The notes: a model not told the origin generated them from the sequence alone. A stretch of 47,786 nucleotides of DNA from Actinomycetota bacterium (GCA_029979265.1 JAPOHW010000022.1:1-47786); one strand, 5' to 3'; shown: positions 1 to 8,161, counted from the stretch's first letter. Translations and numbers: made by a program.

Positions 1-344
1 GCTCCCGGTCTGACGCTCGACCTCTACTTCGCAACCGGGCCCGACCATGAGCGGCCGATCTGGGATGTCGTGATCGCCCATCTCGAAACCCTGGGTCCCG
101 TTCATGCCGATGTCGTATCGGTCGGGATCTTCTTGAAGAACCCCAGGAAGTTCGCCGACTTCCGAGCGCAACCCGTTGGGTTGCACTGGGGTTCAACCTC
201 CGACGACGGGCTCGTCACCCGACGATCACCCGCAAGGTCGTGGCCAACGGTGCCCAGTTCTGGCACGTCGCCAACATCAACCACCCCGACGACTACGACG
301 GTGCACTCCAGGCGCTTCTGGCCGAGGCGTACGACGAGGCCTAG
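1..344 (+). pseudogene. DUF5655-like protein, 5'-truncated by window edge, frameshifted
   Basis: The gene enters from the left edge, so its start is outside the window. The first part reads in frame 1 through residues resembling a DUF5655-type domain (IWDVVIAHLETLGPV, then VSVGIFLKNPRKFADFR). Around 163-171 the sensible reading moves to frame 3 and continues TRWVALGFNLRRRARHP to a TAG at 342-344. A single missing base near 163-168 joins the two halves into one plausible protein. The frame-1 continuation after the break is low-complexity Ser/Thr/Pro/Arg and looks like a shadow. The family name is recalled resemblance, not a search result. The break is either a real inactivating mutation or an assembly error. 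The last four bases overlap the stop of the convergent permease gene (CTAG). Confidence 0.6.
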
Positions 345-1231
345 CCTCGGCTCGTTCTGACGTCGCCTCCATCGGTGGACGCCTGCAGGGTGAGCCACAC
401 CACTGCGCCGAGGATGAGCACGCCGCCGATCAGCGCAGCCGTTGCCGGCGTCTCGTCATAGGCGAGCCAGACCCAGACCGGACCGAGCACGATCTCCGAC
501 ATGAGCAGCAACGTGGCGTCGGGGGCGGGCACGGCACGCTGCGCCCAGTTGAAGAAGGGCACTGGCACGCCGATGAGCAGTGCACCGGCGAGCAGACCGA
601 TGACGAGGTCACGCAGCGACACACCGAGCCCATCAGCGAGCAGCGAGACGATCGCACCGACGATCGCACAGGTGCCCCCTGCGATCACGACCGGTACCAG
701 CGGATCACCGTCAGCCCCCGCTCGGATGAGTGTGGAGTACACCCCCAAACCGACGGGGATCACCGACACGATCAGGATCGCCCAACCGATACCCGAATCG
801 AGGCCCGAAGACACCATGATGACGACGCCGACGATCGTCGTCCCTGCGGCGATGGCGGCCTCGGTTTCGAGACGCTCCCGCAGCAGCAGCCAACTGAAGA
901 TCGCAGCCGAGATCGGTGCTGCAGCCTGGAAAAGCAACACGAACGCAGCATCGGTGTGCGTGAGCGAAATGATGAAGCTGATCATCATCGAGCCGAGGAT
1001 CATGCCTGCGACCCCGTGTTGCCATGGCAGTCGGCGGCGGATCGCTCGGAGATCTCGCCGGTTCTGCCACCACAGCAGGGGCCCGACGACCAAGACGGCA
1101 CCCAGACCACGAAATGTCAGGTACTGCCACGCATCGATGTCATCGGTCGCTCGAAAGAACAACGCGCCGAAACTGAACACGGTGCCGGCAGCGAGCACCA
1201 CCAGCGCTCCGGAACGGCGGGTGAGCGGCAC
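341..1231 (-). CDS. EamA/DMT-superfamily permease
   Basis: This 296-residue integral membrane protein has about ten hydrophobic segments arranged as two EamA-like halves, the usual layout of drug/metabolite transporters (known length about 280-310). The second half carries the conserved small-residue/proline pattern before the eighth helix (LLIGVPVPFFNWAQRAVPA). Substrate cannot be read from sequence; many homologues export amino acids or metabolites. The start is a GTG 6 nt downstream of the MOSC gene stop, so the two are probably one transcript driven from the MOSC promoter. Its TAG stop (341-343) overlaps the stop of the DUF5655-like gene on the other strand. Confidence 0.85.
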   Translation of the reverse strand: MPLTRRSGALVVLAAGTVFSFGALFFRATDDIDAWQYLTFRGLGAVLVVGPLLWWQNRRDLRAIRRRLPWQHGVAGMILGSMMISFIISLTHTDAAFVLLFQAAAPISAAIFSWLLLRERLETEAAIAAGTTIVGVVIMVSSGLDSGIGWAILIVSVIPVGLGVYSTLIRAGADGDPLVPVVIAGGTCAIVGAIVSLLADGLGVSLRDLVIGLLAGALLIGVPVPFFNWAQRAVPAPDATLLLMSEIVLGPVWVWLAYDETPATAALIGGVLILGAVVWLTLQASTDGGDVRTSRG

Positions 1232-1237
1232 AGGCGG

Positions 1238-1804
1238 TCAGTCGATCTTGATGATGGCGTCGCCCGATCGGATCGTGCCGGGCGTGACGACTCGGGCGTT
1301 GACACCCCGCAGGTGAAGCGCCTTACCAAGCTCGGAGTTCACGAACCGATGGGCATCCAACCCGAACCGCTTGGTGAACTTGGCGCAACCGTTGTGGGGT
1401 TGGTCGGTGATCTCGATCACGGCAGAGCCGATCCGGAGCCTGGTCCAGGCCGGCATGTTGACCTCACTCAGGTCGAGATCGACGATCAGCTGATCACCTG
1501 CGAGTGGCATCCGTTCCGGTGACCCCGCAACCACCTCGCAGACCCGACTGTTCATCAGATTGAGCTGCATGTCGGGATGTGGTCCGCCGTGATCGGTTCG
1601 CGACGACCCACGCGCACTCCAGTTGTCACCCACGAGCCCCTCGTCAGGATGCAAGGAACCCTCCTCGACCACGACTCGCACATCCTCGGCGGGACGTTGG
1701 ACGATGAGTTCGAGGGTGCCGCCGTCTGCCGGTGACGCAGCGATGTGGTCGAGCGCAGCCTCGAGCTGCTTCGTGGTTGGATGTTTGACCTCGATCGCCT
1801 CCAT
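1238..1804 (-). CDS. MOSC domain-containing protein
   Basis: This 188-residue protein has a MOSC-type beta-barrel (molybdenum cofactor sulfurase C-terminal fold). MOSC proteins bind or transfer sulfur to molybdenum cofactor or detoxify N-hydroxylated compounds; the specific role here is unknown. Visible features are LVGDNW near residue 60, a central VCEVVAGSPERMPLAGDQL block, and a Cys in HNGCAKFTKRFG that matches the conserved Cys of the family. A much longer open frame extends upstream, but the TACCCT box at 1812-1817, 7 nt before ATG 1804, marks the start, and the protein before this ATG does not resemble the family. It precedes the EamA permease by 6 nt and is divergent from the DUF2207 gene. 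Confidence 0.85.
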   Translation of the reverse strand: MEAIEVKHPTTKQLEAALDHIAASPADGGTLELIVQRPAEDVRVVVEEGSLHPDEGLVGDNWSARGSSRTDHGGPHPDMQLNLMNSRVCEVVAGSPERMPLAGDQLIVDLDLSEVNMPAWTRLRIGSAVIEITDQPHNGCAKFTKRFGLDAHRFVNSELGKALHLRGVNARVVTPGTIRSGDAIIKID

Positions 1805-1811
1805 GTCGGGG

Positions 1812-1817
1812 AGGGTA
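1812..1817 (-). promoter_or_regulatory. -10 box (TACCCT), MOSC gene, leaderless type
   Basis: TANNNT hexamer 7 nt before ATG 1804 with no Shine-Dalgarno between them. It supports the short MOSC start. Confidence 0.5.
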
Positions 1818-1897
1818 CCGTCTCCGACCACGGCGAGACGCTTCGATGGCTGCTGGCCGAGTCGACACGATCCGAGCACGCCGAAGCCCGAGCCATC

Positions 1898-1903
1898 TAC
1901 GGT
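1898..1903 (+). promoter_or_regulatory. -10 box (TACGGT), DUF2207 gene, leaderless type
   Basis: TANNNT hexamer 6 nt before ATG 1910 with no ribosome binding site. It decides the start against a longer upstream reading. Confidence 0.5.
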
Positions 1904-1909
1904 GGTCGC

Positions 1910-3673
1910 ATGCGAACCCGCCGCCGACACATCGCTGCGTTCGTCGTTGTCGGCTGTTCGCTCCTCGTCGGCGGAGTCGCTGCCCTCGGAGCTGTCGTGG
2001 GTGACGCCGAACGCATCACAAGCTTCCAGGTTGCCGCCGTGCTCGGCAACGAGGGACTCCTCGTGACCGAGGTCATCGACTACGACTTCGGTCCGTCGCC
2101 CCGTCGCGGCATCTACCGCGACATTCCTGATGCCATTGCGAGTTCCGTGTCGGTGCGCTCGTCGACCGCACCGGATCAGACGCTCGTGACCGAACGGCGA
2201 TCGACCGTGCACGTGAGAGTCGGTGATCCTTCGGTGACGATCACCGGCCGACACCGCTACCAGATCGAGTACCTCCTGCCATTCGACGCCGTGGTTCAGG
2301 GCAACGTTTTCGCCTGGGACGCGGTCGGGACCCGATGGACCGTGCCGATCAGCAACATCGGTGTCGTGCTTGCGCTTGCCGGTGAGCTGGAAAATGCGAG
2401 CTGCAACCAAGGACGAATGTTCGAGGAACGTCGCTGTGAACTCGCGAGTACAGGATCGGCGGGCCAGTACGCACTCAGGATCGATGAGCTCGGGGTCGGC
2501 GACGGCGTCACCATCAGTGGAAGCCTCGCCACAGCCGATGTGCCACCCGAGCTTCCTCCGTCACCATCGTCTCCAGTCGACGATCCGGGTATCGGCATTC
2601 TCCTCCCCTTCGTCGCAGCAACTGCCGCGGCAATCCTCGGCGGCTTCGGTGGCGGGTTCCTTGCCCGCCGTGCCGGCCGGGAACGCGTCTGGTCGGGAGG
2701 AGCCGCAGATGCTGCCTTCGGTGACGAGCGCGACGATCTGGTCGGTATTCGCATCGACGAGCTCGATCTTGCCGAGCTTGCGACCATCGAGTTCGAACCG
2801 CCCCGAGACACCAGCGCCACCGAGGGCGGCATCATCTTCACCGAAGGTGTCAGGGACCAACACCTGTCGGCCTGGCTGCTCGAGGCGGCCATCCGAGGCG
2901 AGATCGAGATCTCGGGCGATACCCGACCCGTACTCACTCGAGGCAGTTCGCCGGCTCATCCCCAAGTCCATCAGGTGCTCGACGCCATGTTCGGGAACCG
3001 CAGCACGATCACCCTGGATGACTACGACAAGACCTTTGCCACCGGCTGGAAACGGCTGCGCAACGAACTCGACGAATGGTTCGACGGAGCGGCGCATTGG
3101 GACGTCGAAGGACGGCGGAATCGGCGCCGTGCGATTGGCCTAGGTGTTGTCGCGGGCATCATCGGACTAGCACTCACCGCCGTCACCGCCGCAGCCGCTG
3201 CCCGCAGCGGTGGCCTCTTGACCCTCGCAGTCATCGCTGCCGCAGCCCTGACCGGTCTGGCCGTCGGCTTGGTCGCTTCATCATCCGAACTCATGATTCG
3301 CACCGAGGCCGGCACTGCGCTGTGGCTTCGCATCGAGTCGTTTCGCCGCTTCCTCCAGCACTCCGAAGCTCGCCATGTGACCGAGGCGGCCCAGCGAGGC
3401 GTCCTTCGGCACTACACGGCGTGGGCCGTGGCGCTGGGCGAATCACAGGCATGGGCCGATGCGGTCGAAGCGGCGACCACCGACGCGCCCGACCTCGCCA
3501 GCAGCGCCGTCGACGACATTGCCTTCGTGTCGCTGGGCAGCCACATCGGAAACGCCGCCTCGAAAACCATCACCGTGCCTGCGTCGAGCGGGGGAAGCGA
3601 CTGGAGCGGCGGGGGGGGCTTCTCCGGAAGCATCGGAGGCGGAGGCGGCGGGGGTGGCGGCGGCTCCTGGTGA
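1910..3673 (+). CDS. DUF2207 family predicted membrane protein
   Basis: The 587-residue protein begins with a basic N-terminus and a signal peptide or anchor (about residues 8-28). An extracytoplasmic DUF2207-type beta domain follows; the motif GPSPRRGIYRDIP is typical. A membrane segment lies at about 226-250, then a cytoplasmic region, and paired hydrophobic helices at about 408-455. The tail is a run of glycines ending in SW, as in other DUF2207/TPM-like membrane proteins. Function in this family is unknown. The longer open frame upstream overlaps the divergent MOSC gene, and the -10 box at 1898 supports ATG 1910. The tail coding region contains an eight-G run at 3611-3618. The thioesterase gene follows after 18 nt. 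Confidence 0.85.
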   Translation: MRTRRRHIAAFVVVGCSLLVGGVAALGAVVGDAERITSFQVAAVLGNEGLLVTEVIDYDFGPSPRRGIYRDIPDAIASSVSVRSSTAPDQTLVTERRSTVHVRVGDPSVTITGRHRYQIEYLLPFDAVVQGNVFAWDAVGTRWTVPISNIGVVLALAGELENASCNQGRMFEERRCELASTGSAGQYALRIDELGVGDGVTISGSLATADVPPELPPSPSSPVDDPGIGILLPFVAATAAAILGGFGGGFLARRAGRERVWSGGAADAAFGDERDDLVGIRIDELDLAELATIEFEPPRDTSATEGGIIFTEGVRDQHLSAWLLEAAIRGEIEISGDTRPVLTRGSSPAHPQVHQVLDAMFGNRSTITLDDYDKTFATGWKRLRNELDEWFDGAAHWDVEGRRNRRRAIGLGVVAGIIGLALTAVTAAAAARSGGLLTLAVIAAAALTGLAVGLVASSSELMIRTEAGTALWLRIESFRRFLQHSEARHVTEAAQRGVLRHYTAWAVALGESQAWADAVEAATTDAPDLASSAVDDIAFVSLGSHIGNAASKTITVPASSGGSDWSGGGGFSGSIGGGGGGGGGGSW

Positions 3674-3691
3674 GGCGAAACGATCCGAGCG

Positions 3692-4090
3692 ATGATGTCA
3701 ACTATGGCTGACGGTCACGATCCCAGCTTTGCCCTGCAGGAGATGCTCGGCTTCACGATCGAGAAGATCGATGGTGAATCGGTCGCCACCCTGACGATCG
3801 AGCCCGTCCACCTGAACCCGCATGGCGTGGTGCACGGAGCGGTTCCCTTCGCACTGATGGACACAGCAATGGGCAGTGCGGTCATGAGCACGGTCGAGGA
3901 CGGGCGCCTCTGTGCCACCATCGAAATGCAAACCCGATTCCATCGTCCGGTGCTGGCGGGGACCCTTCGTGCCACCGCACGGGTCACCACGGCCGGTCGC
4001 CGGATCGTTCACCTCAGCGCCGAAACACGCGATGACGAGGGCCGCCTCATTGCCAGTGCTACCGCGAGCTTCGCCGTCTTCGAGGGCTGA
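3692..4090 (+). CDS. PaaI-type hotdog thioesterase
   Basis: This 132-residue protein has the hotdog-fold pattern of PaaI/YbgC-like acyl-CoA thioesterases: NPHGVVHGAVPFALMDTAMG around residues 38-57, with the HG..HG turn and the acidic/small residue helix of the active site. It would hydrolyse a small acyl- or aryl-CoA in the cytoplasm; the substrate is unknown. Two further ATGs (3695 and 3704) could serve as starts, and I see no convincing Shine-Dalgarno to choose between them. It lies 18 nt after the DUF2207 gene and 7 nt before the TIM-barrel gene, so the three are probably co-transcribed. Confidence 0.85.
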   Translation: MMSTMADGHDPSFALQEMLGFTIEKIDGESVATLTIEPVHLNPHGVVHGAVPFALMDTAMGSAVMSTVEDGRLCATIEMQTRFHRPVLAGTLRATARVTTAGRRIVHLSAETRDDEGRLIASATASFAVFEG

Positions 4091-4097
4091 CGAAGCG

Positions 4098-4901
4098 ATG
4101 CTGTTGTCGAACTGCGCACCGACCTTGCTGGCAAACCCGTTCGAGCTGAATGTCTCGGCGCTCGATCAGGCGCTCGCCGCTACTCGCAACGCAGGCTTCG
4201 ACGCCGTGGGTCTGTGGGCGTTTCACATTCAGTTCGGCGGCGACGCGGTCGCTGCAGCAGTGGCCGATGCAGGGCTCTCGGTGGTGACCATCGATGCTGC
4301 GCTGGCCTGGGTAGAGGGTCCCTCGGCAGCGGCTGCCGAGGAGATGGACGGGCTGATCGCCGTAGCCGATCAATTCGGTGCCCCGGTGATCCATGCCACG
4401 ACGCTCGGCCCTGTGAACGACCTGGAGGCGGCAAAAGACGGGTATGCGGCGATTGCGGCACAGGCCGAGGCCGCAGGCAAGGTGCTCGGACTCGAGTTCC
4501 TCCCCTGGACCGGGATCCCCACGCTCGCCGCCGCCAACGAGATCGCCGCCCACGGCGGTTCGGCTGCCGGGATTCTTCTCGACACCTGGCACTGGTTCCG
4601 CCAGCCCGGAGGACCGGACCTCGAGTTGCTTCGGTCGATTCCCGGCGAACGCATCACCAGCGTGCAGTTGAGCGACGCTCCGCCCGCAGCGTCGGCGGAT
4701 GTCGCAACCGAAGCCATGACCTCCCGACTGCTCCCCGGTGCCGGGATCATCGATTTCAGCGCCGTGTGGGACGCACTCGAGCACAGTGGCGCAACCCCGG
4801 TTGTGGCGGCCGAGGTCCTGTCCGACTCGCTCAAGGCCGAGGGACCCGAGGCAATGGCACGGGCCGTGCACGACGCAAGCCGGCGAGTGCTCCCCCGGTG
4901 A
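4098..4901 (+). CDS. sugar phosphate isomerase/epimerase-like TIM-barrel protein
   Basis: This 267-residue protein fits the xylose-isomerase-like TIM barrel (AP endonuclease family 2 fold). Candidate metal ligands are the Glu in GLEFLPW, the Asp/His in ILLDTWHW and the Glu in VVAAEVLSD, in the order expected for this superfamily. The reaction cannot be fixed; members isomerise or epimerise sugars, inosose or hydroxypyruvate-type substrates. The start is ATG 4098, 7 nt after the thioesterase stop, where the family resemblance begins (NCAPTLLANPFE). It converges on the methyltransferase gene with a 9-nt gap. Confidence 0.8.
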   Translation: MLLSNCAPTLLANPFELNVSALDQALAATRNAGFDAVGLWAFHIQFGGDAVAAAVADAGLSVVTIDAALAWVEGPSAAAAEEMDGLIAVADQFGAPVIHATTLGPVNDLEAAKDGYAAIAAQAEAAGKVLGLEFLPWTGIPTLAAANEIAAHGGSAAGILLDTWHWFRQPGGPDLELLRSIPGERITSVQLSDAPPAASADVATEAMTSRLLPGAGIIDFSAVWDALEHSGATPVVAAEVLSDSLKAEGPEAMARAVHDASRRVLPR

Positions 4902-4910
4902 GGTGAAGGG

Positions 4911-5594
4911 TCAGCGCACCGTGAACGACACGACGTTGCTCATGTCGTTGGGGTTGTCGGGATCGCTGCCTGCATAGACCTTCACGACGGTGATCTCGTA
5001 GGGACTGATGCGGCGGTCGGCGACGGCACGGTCGAGGTAGGCCTCGAAACCATGCTCGGTCCAGTGAGCGGTATTGACGCCGACCGCGCAGCGAGCACCC
5101 GCCATCGCCACCCGAACCAACTCATCGAGCGGCTCGGGTGGAAGATGTCCGTGGGTGAAGGTTCCTGCCGACGTGACCCCTGCATAGGTGTTGTCGGCGA
5201 CGGCGAGACCGACGGTGAGATCGGCTTCAATCAGGTTTGTGTAGACGCCCTTGGTCCCAGCCCGGGAGAGCATCTCGGCCGAGATGTCGACACCGTCGAT
5301 CTGGGCGACTCCTCGGAACCGCAGTGCCTCACCGACAACGCCGGTACCGCAGCCGACATCGAGCGTCGGACCAACTGGGCGCGGTCCCGCGACGAAGATG
5401 TCGGCGACGCGCTCGTGGTACTCGTACCCCGTCGCCTCGACGAAGCTGGTGTCGTAGGTTCGGGCCCACTTTGCGTACAACCGGCGATTGTCGTCGGGGG
5501 TCACGACCGCGTACGCGTCGTCGAGGCCGAAGGAGTCGTCGTCGGAACGACCGGTCGATGCCGAGGTCACTGGTCGAGTCTCGCGCCGATGCAC
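4911..5594 (-). CDS. class I SAM-dependent methyltransferase
   Basis: The 227-residue protein has a Rossmann-type methyltransferase core: motif I TLDVGCGTGVVGEAL at about residues 78-92, an acidic residue at the end of strand 2 (IDGVDIS) and a motif near EADLTVGLAVADNTYAGV. The N-terminal segment (YAKWARTYDTSFVEATGYEYHERVADIF) resembles the small-molecule methyltransferases of the UbiE/Williams-Beuren type. The substrate is unknown. The chosen start is GTG 5594, but there is no good ribosome binding site and the GTG eight codons later (V9) is also possible. It follows the acyl-CoA dehydrogenase gene after 20 nt and is probably in its transcript. Confidence 0.78.
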   Translation of the reverse strand: MHRRETRPVTSASTGRSDDDSFGLDDAYAVVTPDDNRRLYAKWARTYDTSFVEATGYEYHERVADIFVAGPRPVGPTLDVGCGTGVVGEALRFRGVAQIDGVDISAEMLSRAGTKGVYTNLIEADLTVGLAVADNTYAGVTSAGTFTHGHLPPEPLDELVRVAMAGARCAVGVNTAHWTEHGFEAYLDRAVADRRISPYEITVVKVYAGSDPDNPNDMSNVVSFTVR

Positions 5595-5614
5595 CCGAGC
5601 GAGAGGAAGGAGGT

Positions 5615-6865
5615 TCAGTTCTTCGGAAGTTCCGAGAACGGTGTGTCTTTGCCGGGGCCTGGCTCACGGGGCAGTCCGAGGACGCGCTCGCCGATGATGT
5701 TGCGCTGGATCTGGTCGGTGCCGCCGTAGATCGACGGACCGGGAGAGAACAGCGCGATCTCACCGATGGCGCCCGAGGTCTGCGGCTCGGAGGCGCCGGT
5801 CAGCATGCCGTCGGCTCCAAGGATGTCGAGTCCGAGTTCGCGGAAGCTCCGGAACAACTCCGACATGACGAGCTTGCCGATGTTGGGTTCGGCGCCGGTT
5901 CGCTGCTTGGCGTCCTTGGCTCGCTGGATCGACAGCCGGTTGACCTCGATCAGCGAGTACAGCCGGACAAGCTTCTGGCGCAGCACCGGATCGGTATTGA
6001 TGCCGTTCTTCTCGGCCAGCCCCACGTAGTGCTGCCACAAACCGATGCCGAGACCGGGGACACCACCTTCGCCGCTCTCGCGGCGGTTGAACTTGGTGAC
6101 AGGCTCGTGGCGGACCGACCGAATGCCTGAGCCGGCGGCGGAGGCCGGGGACTTGCCCGCCGATCCGAGCGATGCTCGTTCGAACATCAGGGTTGTATTG
6201 GCGACGGACCAACCCATGTTCTCCTCACCGATGATGTTGGCTTGGGGAACCCGAGCCTCGTCAATGAAGACCTCGTTGAACAGTGCCCGGCCAGTCATCT
6301 CGGTGAGAGGTCGAACCGTGACGCCCGGCTGATGCATGTCGAAGGCGAAGTACGTGATGCCCTTGTGCTTGGGGGCGTTCGGGTCGGTGCGAGCGATCAG
6401 CATGCCCATGTCGGCAATCTGACCCCCGGACGTCCACACCTTCTGCCCGGTGATGACCCATTCGTCCCCGTCACGCTCGGCTTTGGTGGTGAGACCGGCG
6501 AGATCCGAACCGGCGCCCGGCTCGGAAAACAGTTGGCACCAGCCAACAGACCCGTCGAGGATCGGCGGGAGAAACTCGTCGATCTGCGCCTGGGTTCCGT
6601 GCGTTGCGATCGTCGGGGCAGCGAGCATCTTTCCGAGACCGGTGGGCGGGCCCATCACCTCGCGATCGGCCAAGACCGCGTTGACCGCAGCAGCCTGCGC
6701 CTGGTTGTACCCCTTGCCGAATGCGTTCGGTGGAAGCATGGGGTGGGCGTAGCCGCTGGGGCCGATGCGGTCCCACCACTCACCGACCGTGAGACTCTCG
6801 TCCCAGTGCTCGTCCAGCCACGCCTCGACGTCGGCGCGGATCTCTTCGACAGACTGCTCACTCAT
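5615..6865 (-). CDS. acyl-CoA dehydrogenase (FadE-like)
   Basis: This 416-residue flavoprotein matches the acyl-CoA dehydrogenase family from helical N-domain through beta-domain to C-domain. Landmarks are WCQLFSEPGAGSDLAGL (FAD/substrate signature), WVITGQKVWTSGG, and IYGGTDQIQRNIIGERVLGLP near the C-terminus. It would catalyse FAD-dependent alpha,beta-dehydrogenation of an acyl-CoA in the cytoplasm. In medium-chain enzymes the catalytic Glu lies in IYEGT; here that position is Gly (about residue 381), as in subfamilies that place the base elsewhere. The ATG start has a TAGACT box 7 nt upstream and an imperfect palindrome over the -35 region, suggesting a local repressor. The methyltransferase gene follows. 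Confidence 0.9.
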   Translation of the reverse strand: MSEQSVEEIRADVEAWLDEHWDESLTVGEWWDRIGPSGYAHPMLPPNAFGKGYNQAQAAAVNAVLADREVMGPPTGLGKMLAAPTIATHGTQAQIDEFLPPILDGSVGWCQLFSEPGAGSDLAGLTTKAERDGDEWVITGQKVWTSGGQIADMGMLIARTDPNAPKHKGITYFAFDMHQPGVTVRPLTEMTGRALFNEVFIDEARVPQANIIGEENMGWSVANTTLMFERASLGSAGKSPASAAGSGIRSVRHEPVTKFNRRESGEGGVPGLGIGLWQHYVGLAEKNGINTDPVLRQKLVRLYSLIEVNRLSIQRAKDAKQRTGAEPNIGKLVMSELFRSFRELGLDILGADGMLTGASEPQTSGAIGEIALFSPGPSIYGGTDQIQRNIIGERVLGLPREPGPGKDTPFSELPKN

Positions 6866-6872
6866 ACTCCGC

Positions 6873-6878
6873 AGTCTA
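6873..6878 (-). promoter_or_regulatory. -10 box (TAGACT), acyl-CoA dehydrogenase gene
   Basis: TANNNT hexamer 7 nt before ATG 6865 with no Shine-Dalgarno. The imperfect palindrome at 6887-6903 covers the expected -35. Confidence 0.5.
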
Positions 6879-6886
6879 GACAGAAG

Positions 6887-6903
6887 TTAGTGAGCGTTCA
6901 CAT
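6887..6903. promoter_or_regulatory. candidate operator (imperfect palindrome, core GTGAGCGTTCAC)
   Basis: The 12-bp core GTGAGCGTTCAC has arms GTGA/TCAC and 10 of 12 symmetric positions. It sits over the expected -35 of the acyl-CoA dehydrogenase promoter. TetR-family repressors of acyl-CoA genes often bind symmetric sites of this size; no regulator gene is nearby, so the assignment is inference. The rest of the 98-bp gap (6866-6963) shows nothing else. Confidence 0.3.
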
Positions 6904-6963
6904 CGCGGGTGATCATGCCCCCCAACAGCGCCGAGCGTCCTGGCCGGCCCCGCCGGATACCCG

Positions 6964-8154
6964 TCACCGCGGTCGCGGCGTGTTGAGTTCGAGCACGTTG
7001 TCGTGCATCACCTGTTTGGTTTCGGCGGCACTCAGGTTCTTCAACTCGACCAGGTAGTCGAGTGGCTGCGGCATCCCCTCGATGTGGGGCCAGTCCGAGC
7101 CGAAAATGACCCGGTCGGCACCCATCAACGCGACGACCTCGTCGACATCGTCCTCCCAGAAGGGATTCATCCAGACATGGTTCTTGAACGTGTCGACCGG
7201 GTGATCGTCGAACCACCAGTAATTCTTCTTCGCAACCTGATCCATTTTTCGAAACATCGGGCCGAGAAAGTCGGCACCGTTCTCGACGGAACCAACCCGC
7301 AGATTCGGGAAGCGGACGAACAACTTCTCGAACACGGCTTGGATCAGCCAATCCTGGGCTGCCCGCTCGATCGCGAACGTCTTGATGGACGGTCCACCTC
7401 CCCCACCCATGCCGAGCGAGGTGAACCGGTCATCGGCATACCCCTGAGAGGAGTAGCCCGAGTCGGAGGCGTGGATGACAAGCGTGACCCCGGCCTCGTC
7501 GATACGGGACCACACCGGATCGAACATCTGGTTGAAGGGCGAGACGACCCCATGGCGGGTCGTTACCGGGGCCGGCCGCATCACGAGGACCCGAGCACCC
7601 TTGCCGATTACCTTGTCGATCTCGGCCACCGCAGCATCGACATCGCCCAGCGCGATGTAGGGCGCCGAGAAGATGGTGTCGTCGTAGTTGTACTTCCAGT
7701 CGTCGTGCAGCCACTGATTGAACGCCTGCATCATCACGACGGTCGCATCGACGTCTTCCTTGATGATCTCCTCGTAGAGCACGCCGAGCGTCGGAAAGAG
7801 CCACACACCCTGCAGTCCCTGCTGTTCGATGATTTTCACCCGTTCGGCAGGATCCAGGTAGTGGGCTGGGAGCGGTTCGCGATCCTTGAGCATCTCGAGC
7901 GGATTGAGCCGGTCAGGATTGCCCTCGAAGTACGGCCGCAGCGCGCCCGGTTTGGCGATCGGATCCCAGGTCGGATTTGCAACGGCCCTGGCCAACGTGC
8001 CACCGACAAGGTGATGCTTGCGACCACCCATGTCCACCCACTGCACAATGCGAGGTTGCATGTGCTCTGGCACGTGCCGGGTGAACGCGTCGAGCGCCTC
8101 GTAGTAGTGATTGTCGGCATCGAACGGCACGAACCCGAGCTCATCAGGCGTCAT
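6964..8154 (-). CDS. amidohydrolase (Amidohydro_2 / ACMSD-like TIM barrel)
   Basis: The 396-residue protein begins with FVPFDADNHYYE, the metal-binding entry strand typical of the amidohydrolase_2 family, and has an internal His in TLVIHASDSGYSS and the terminal Asp motif RVIFGSDWPHIEG. Members hydrolyse or decarboxylate small, often aromatic-derived acids; the exact substrate is unknown. The start is ATG 8154, supported by a TACCGT box 7 nt upstream; an open frame extends about 50 codons further but is Arg/Gly/Pro-rich and unlike the family. It lies 98 nt upstream of the acyl-CoA dehydrogenase gene on the same strand, fitting a peripheral catabolic role. Confidence 0.85.
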   Translation of the reverse strand: MTPDELGFVPFDADNHYYEALDAFTRHVPEHMQPRIVQWVDMGGRKHHLVGGTLARAVANPTWDPIAKPGALRPYFEGNPDRLNPLEMLKDREPLPAHYLDPAERVKIIEQQGLQGVWLFPTLGVLYEEIIKEDVDATVVMMQAFNQWLHDDWKYNYDDTIFSAPYIALGDVDAAVAEIDKVIGKGARVLVMRPAPVTTRHGVVSPFNQMFDPVWSRIDEAGVTLVIHASDSGYSSQGYADDRFTSLGMGGGGGPSIKTFAIERAAQDWLIQAVFEKLFVRFPNLRVGSVENGADFLGPMFRKMDQVAKKNYWWFDDHPVDTFKNHVWMNPFWEDDVDEVVALMGADRVIFGSDWPHIEGMPQPLDYLVELKNLSAAETKQVMHDNVLELNTPRPR

Positions 8155-8161
8155 GACTCCC

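Noticed and set aside
176..1522. Long plus-strand open frame across the EamA and MOSC genes
   Set aside because: Its protein is Arg/His/Asp/Gln-rich low-complexity sequence typical of the antisense of high-GC genes; the minus-strand EamA and MOSC proteins have clear family signatures.
1805..2410. N-terminal extension of the MOSC gene
   Set aside because: It is antisense to the DUF2207 gene, has no family similarity, and the -10 box places the start at 1804.
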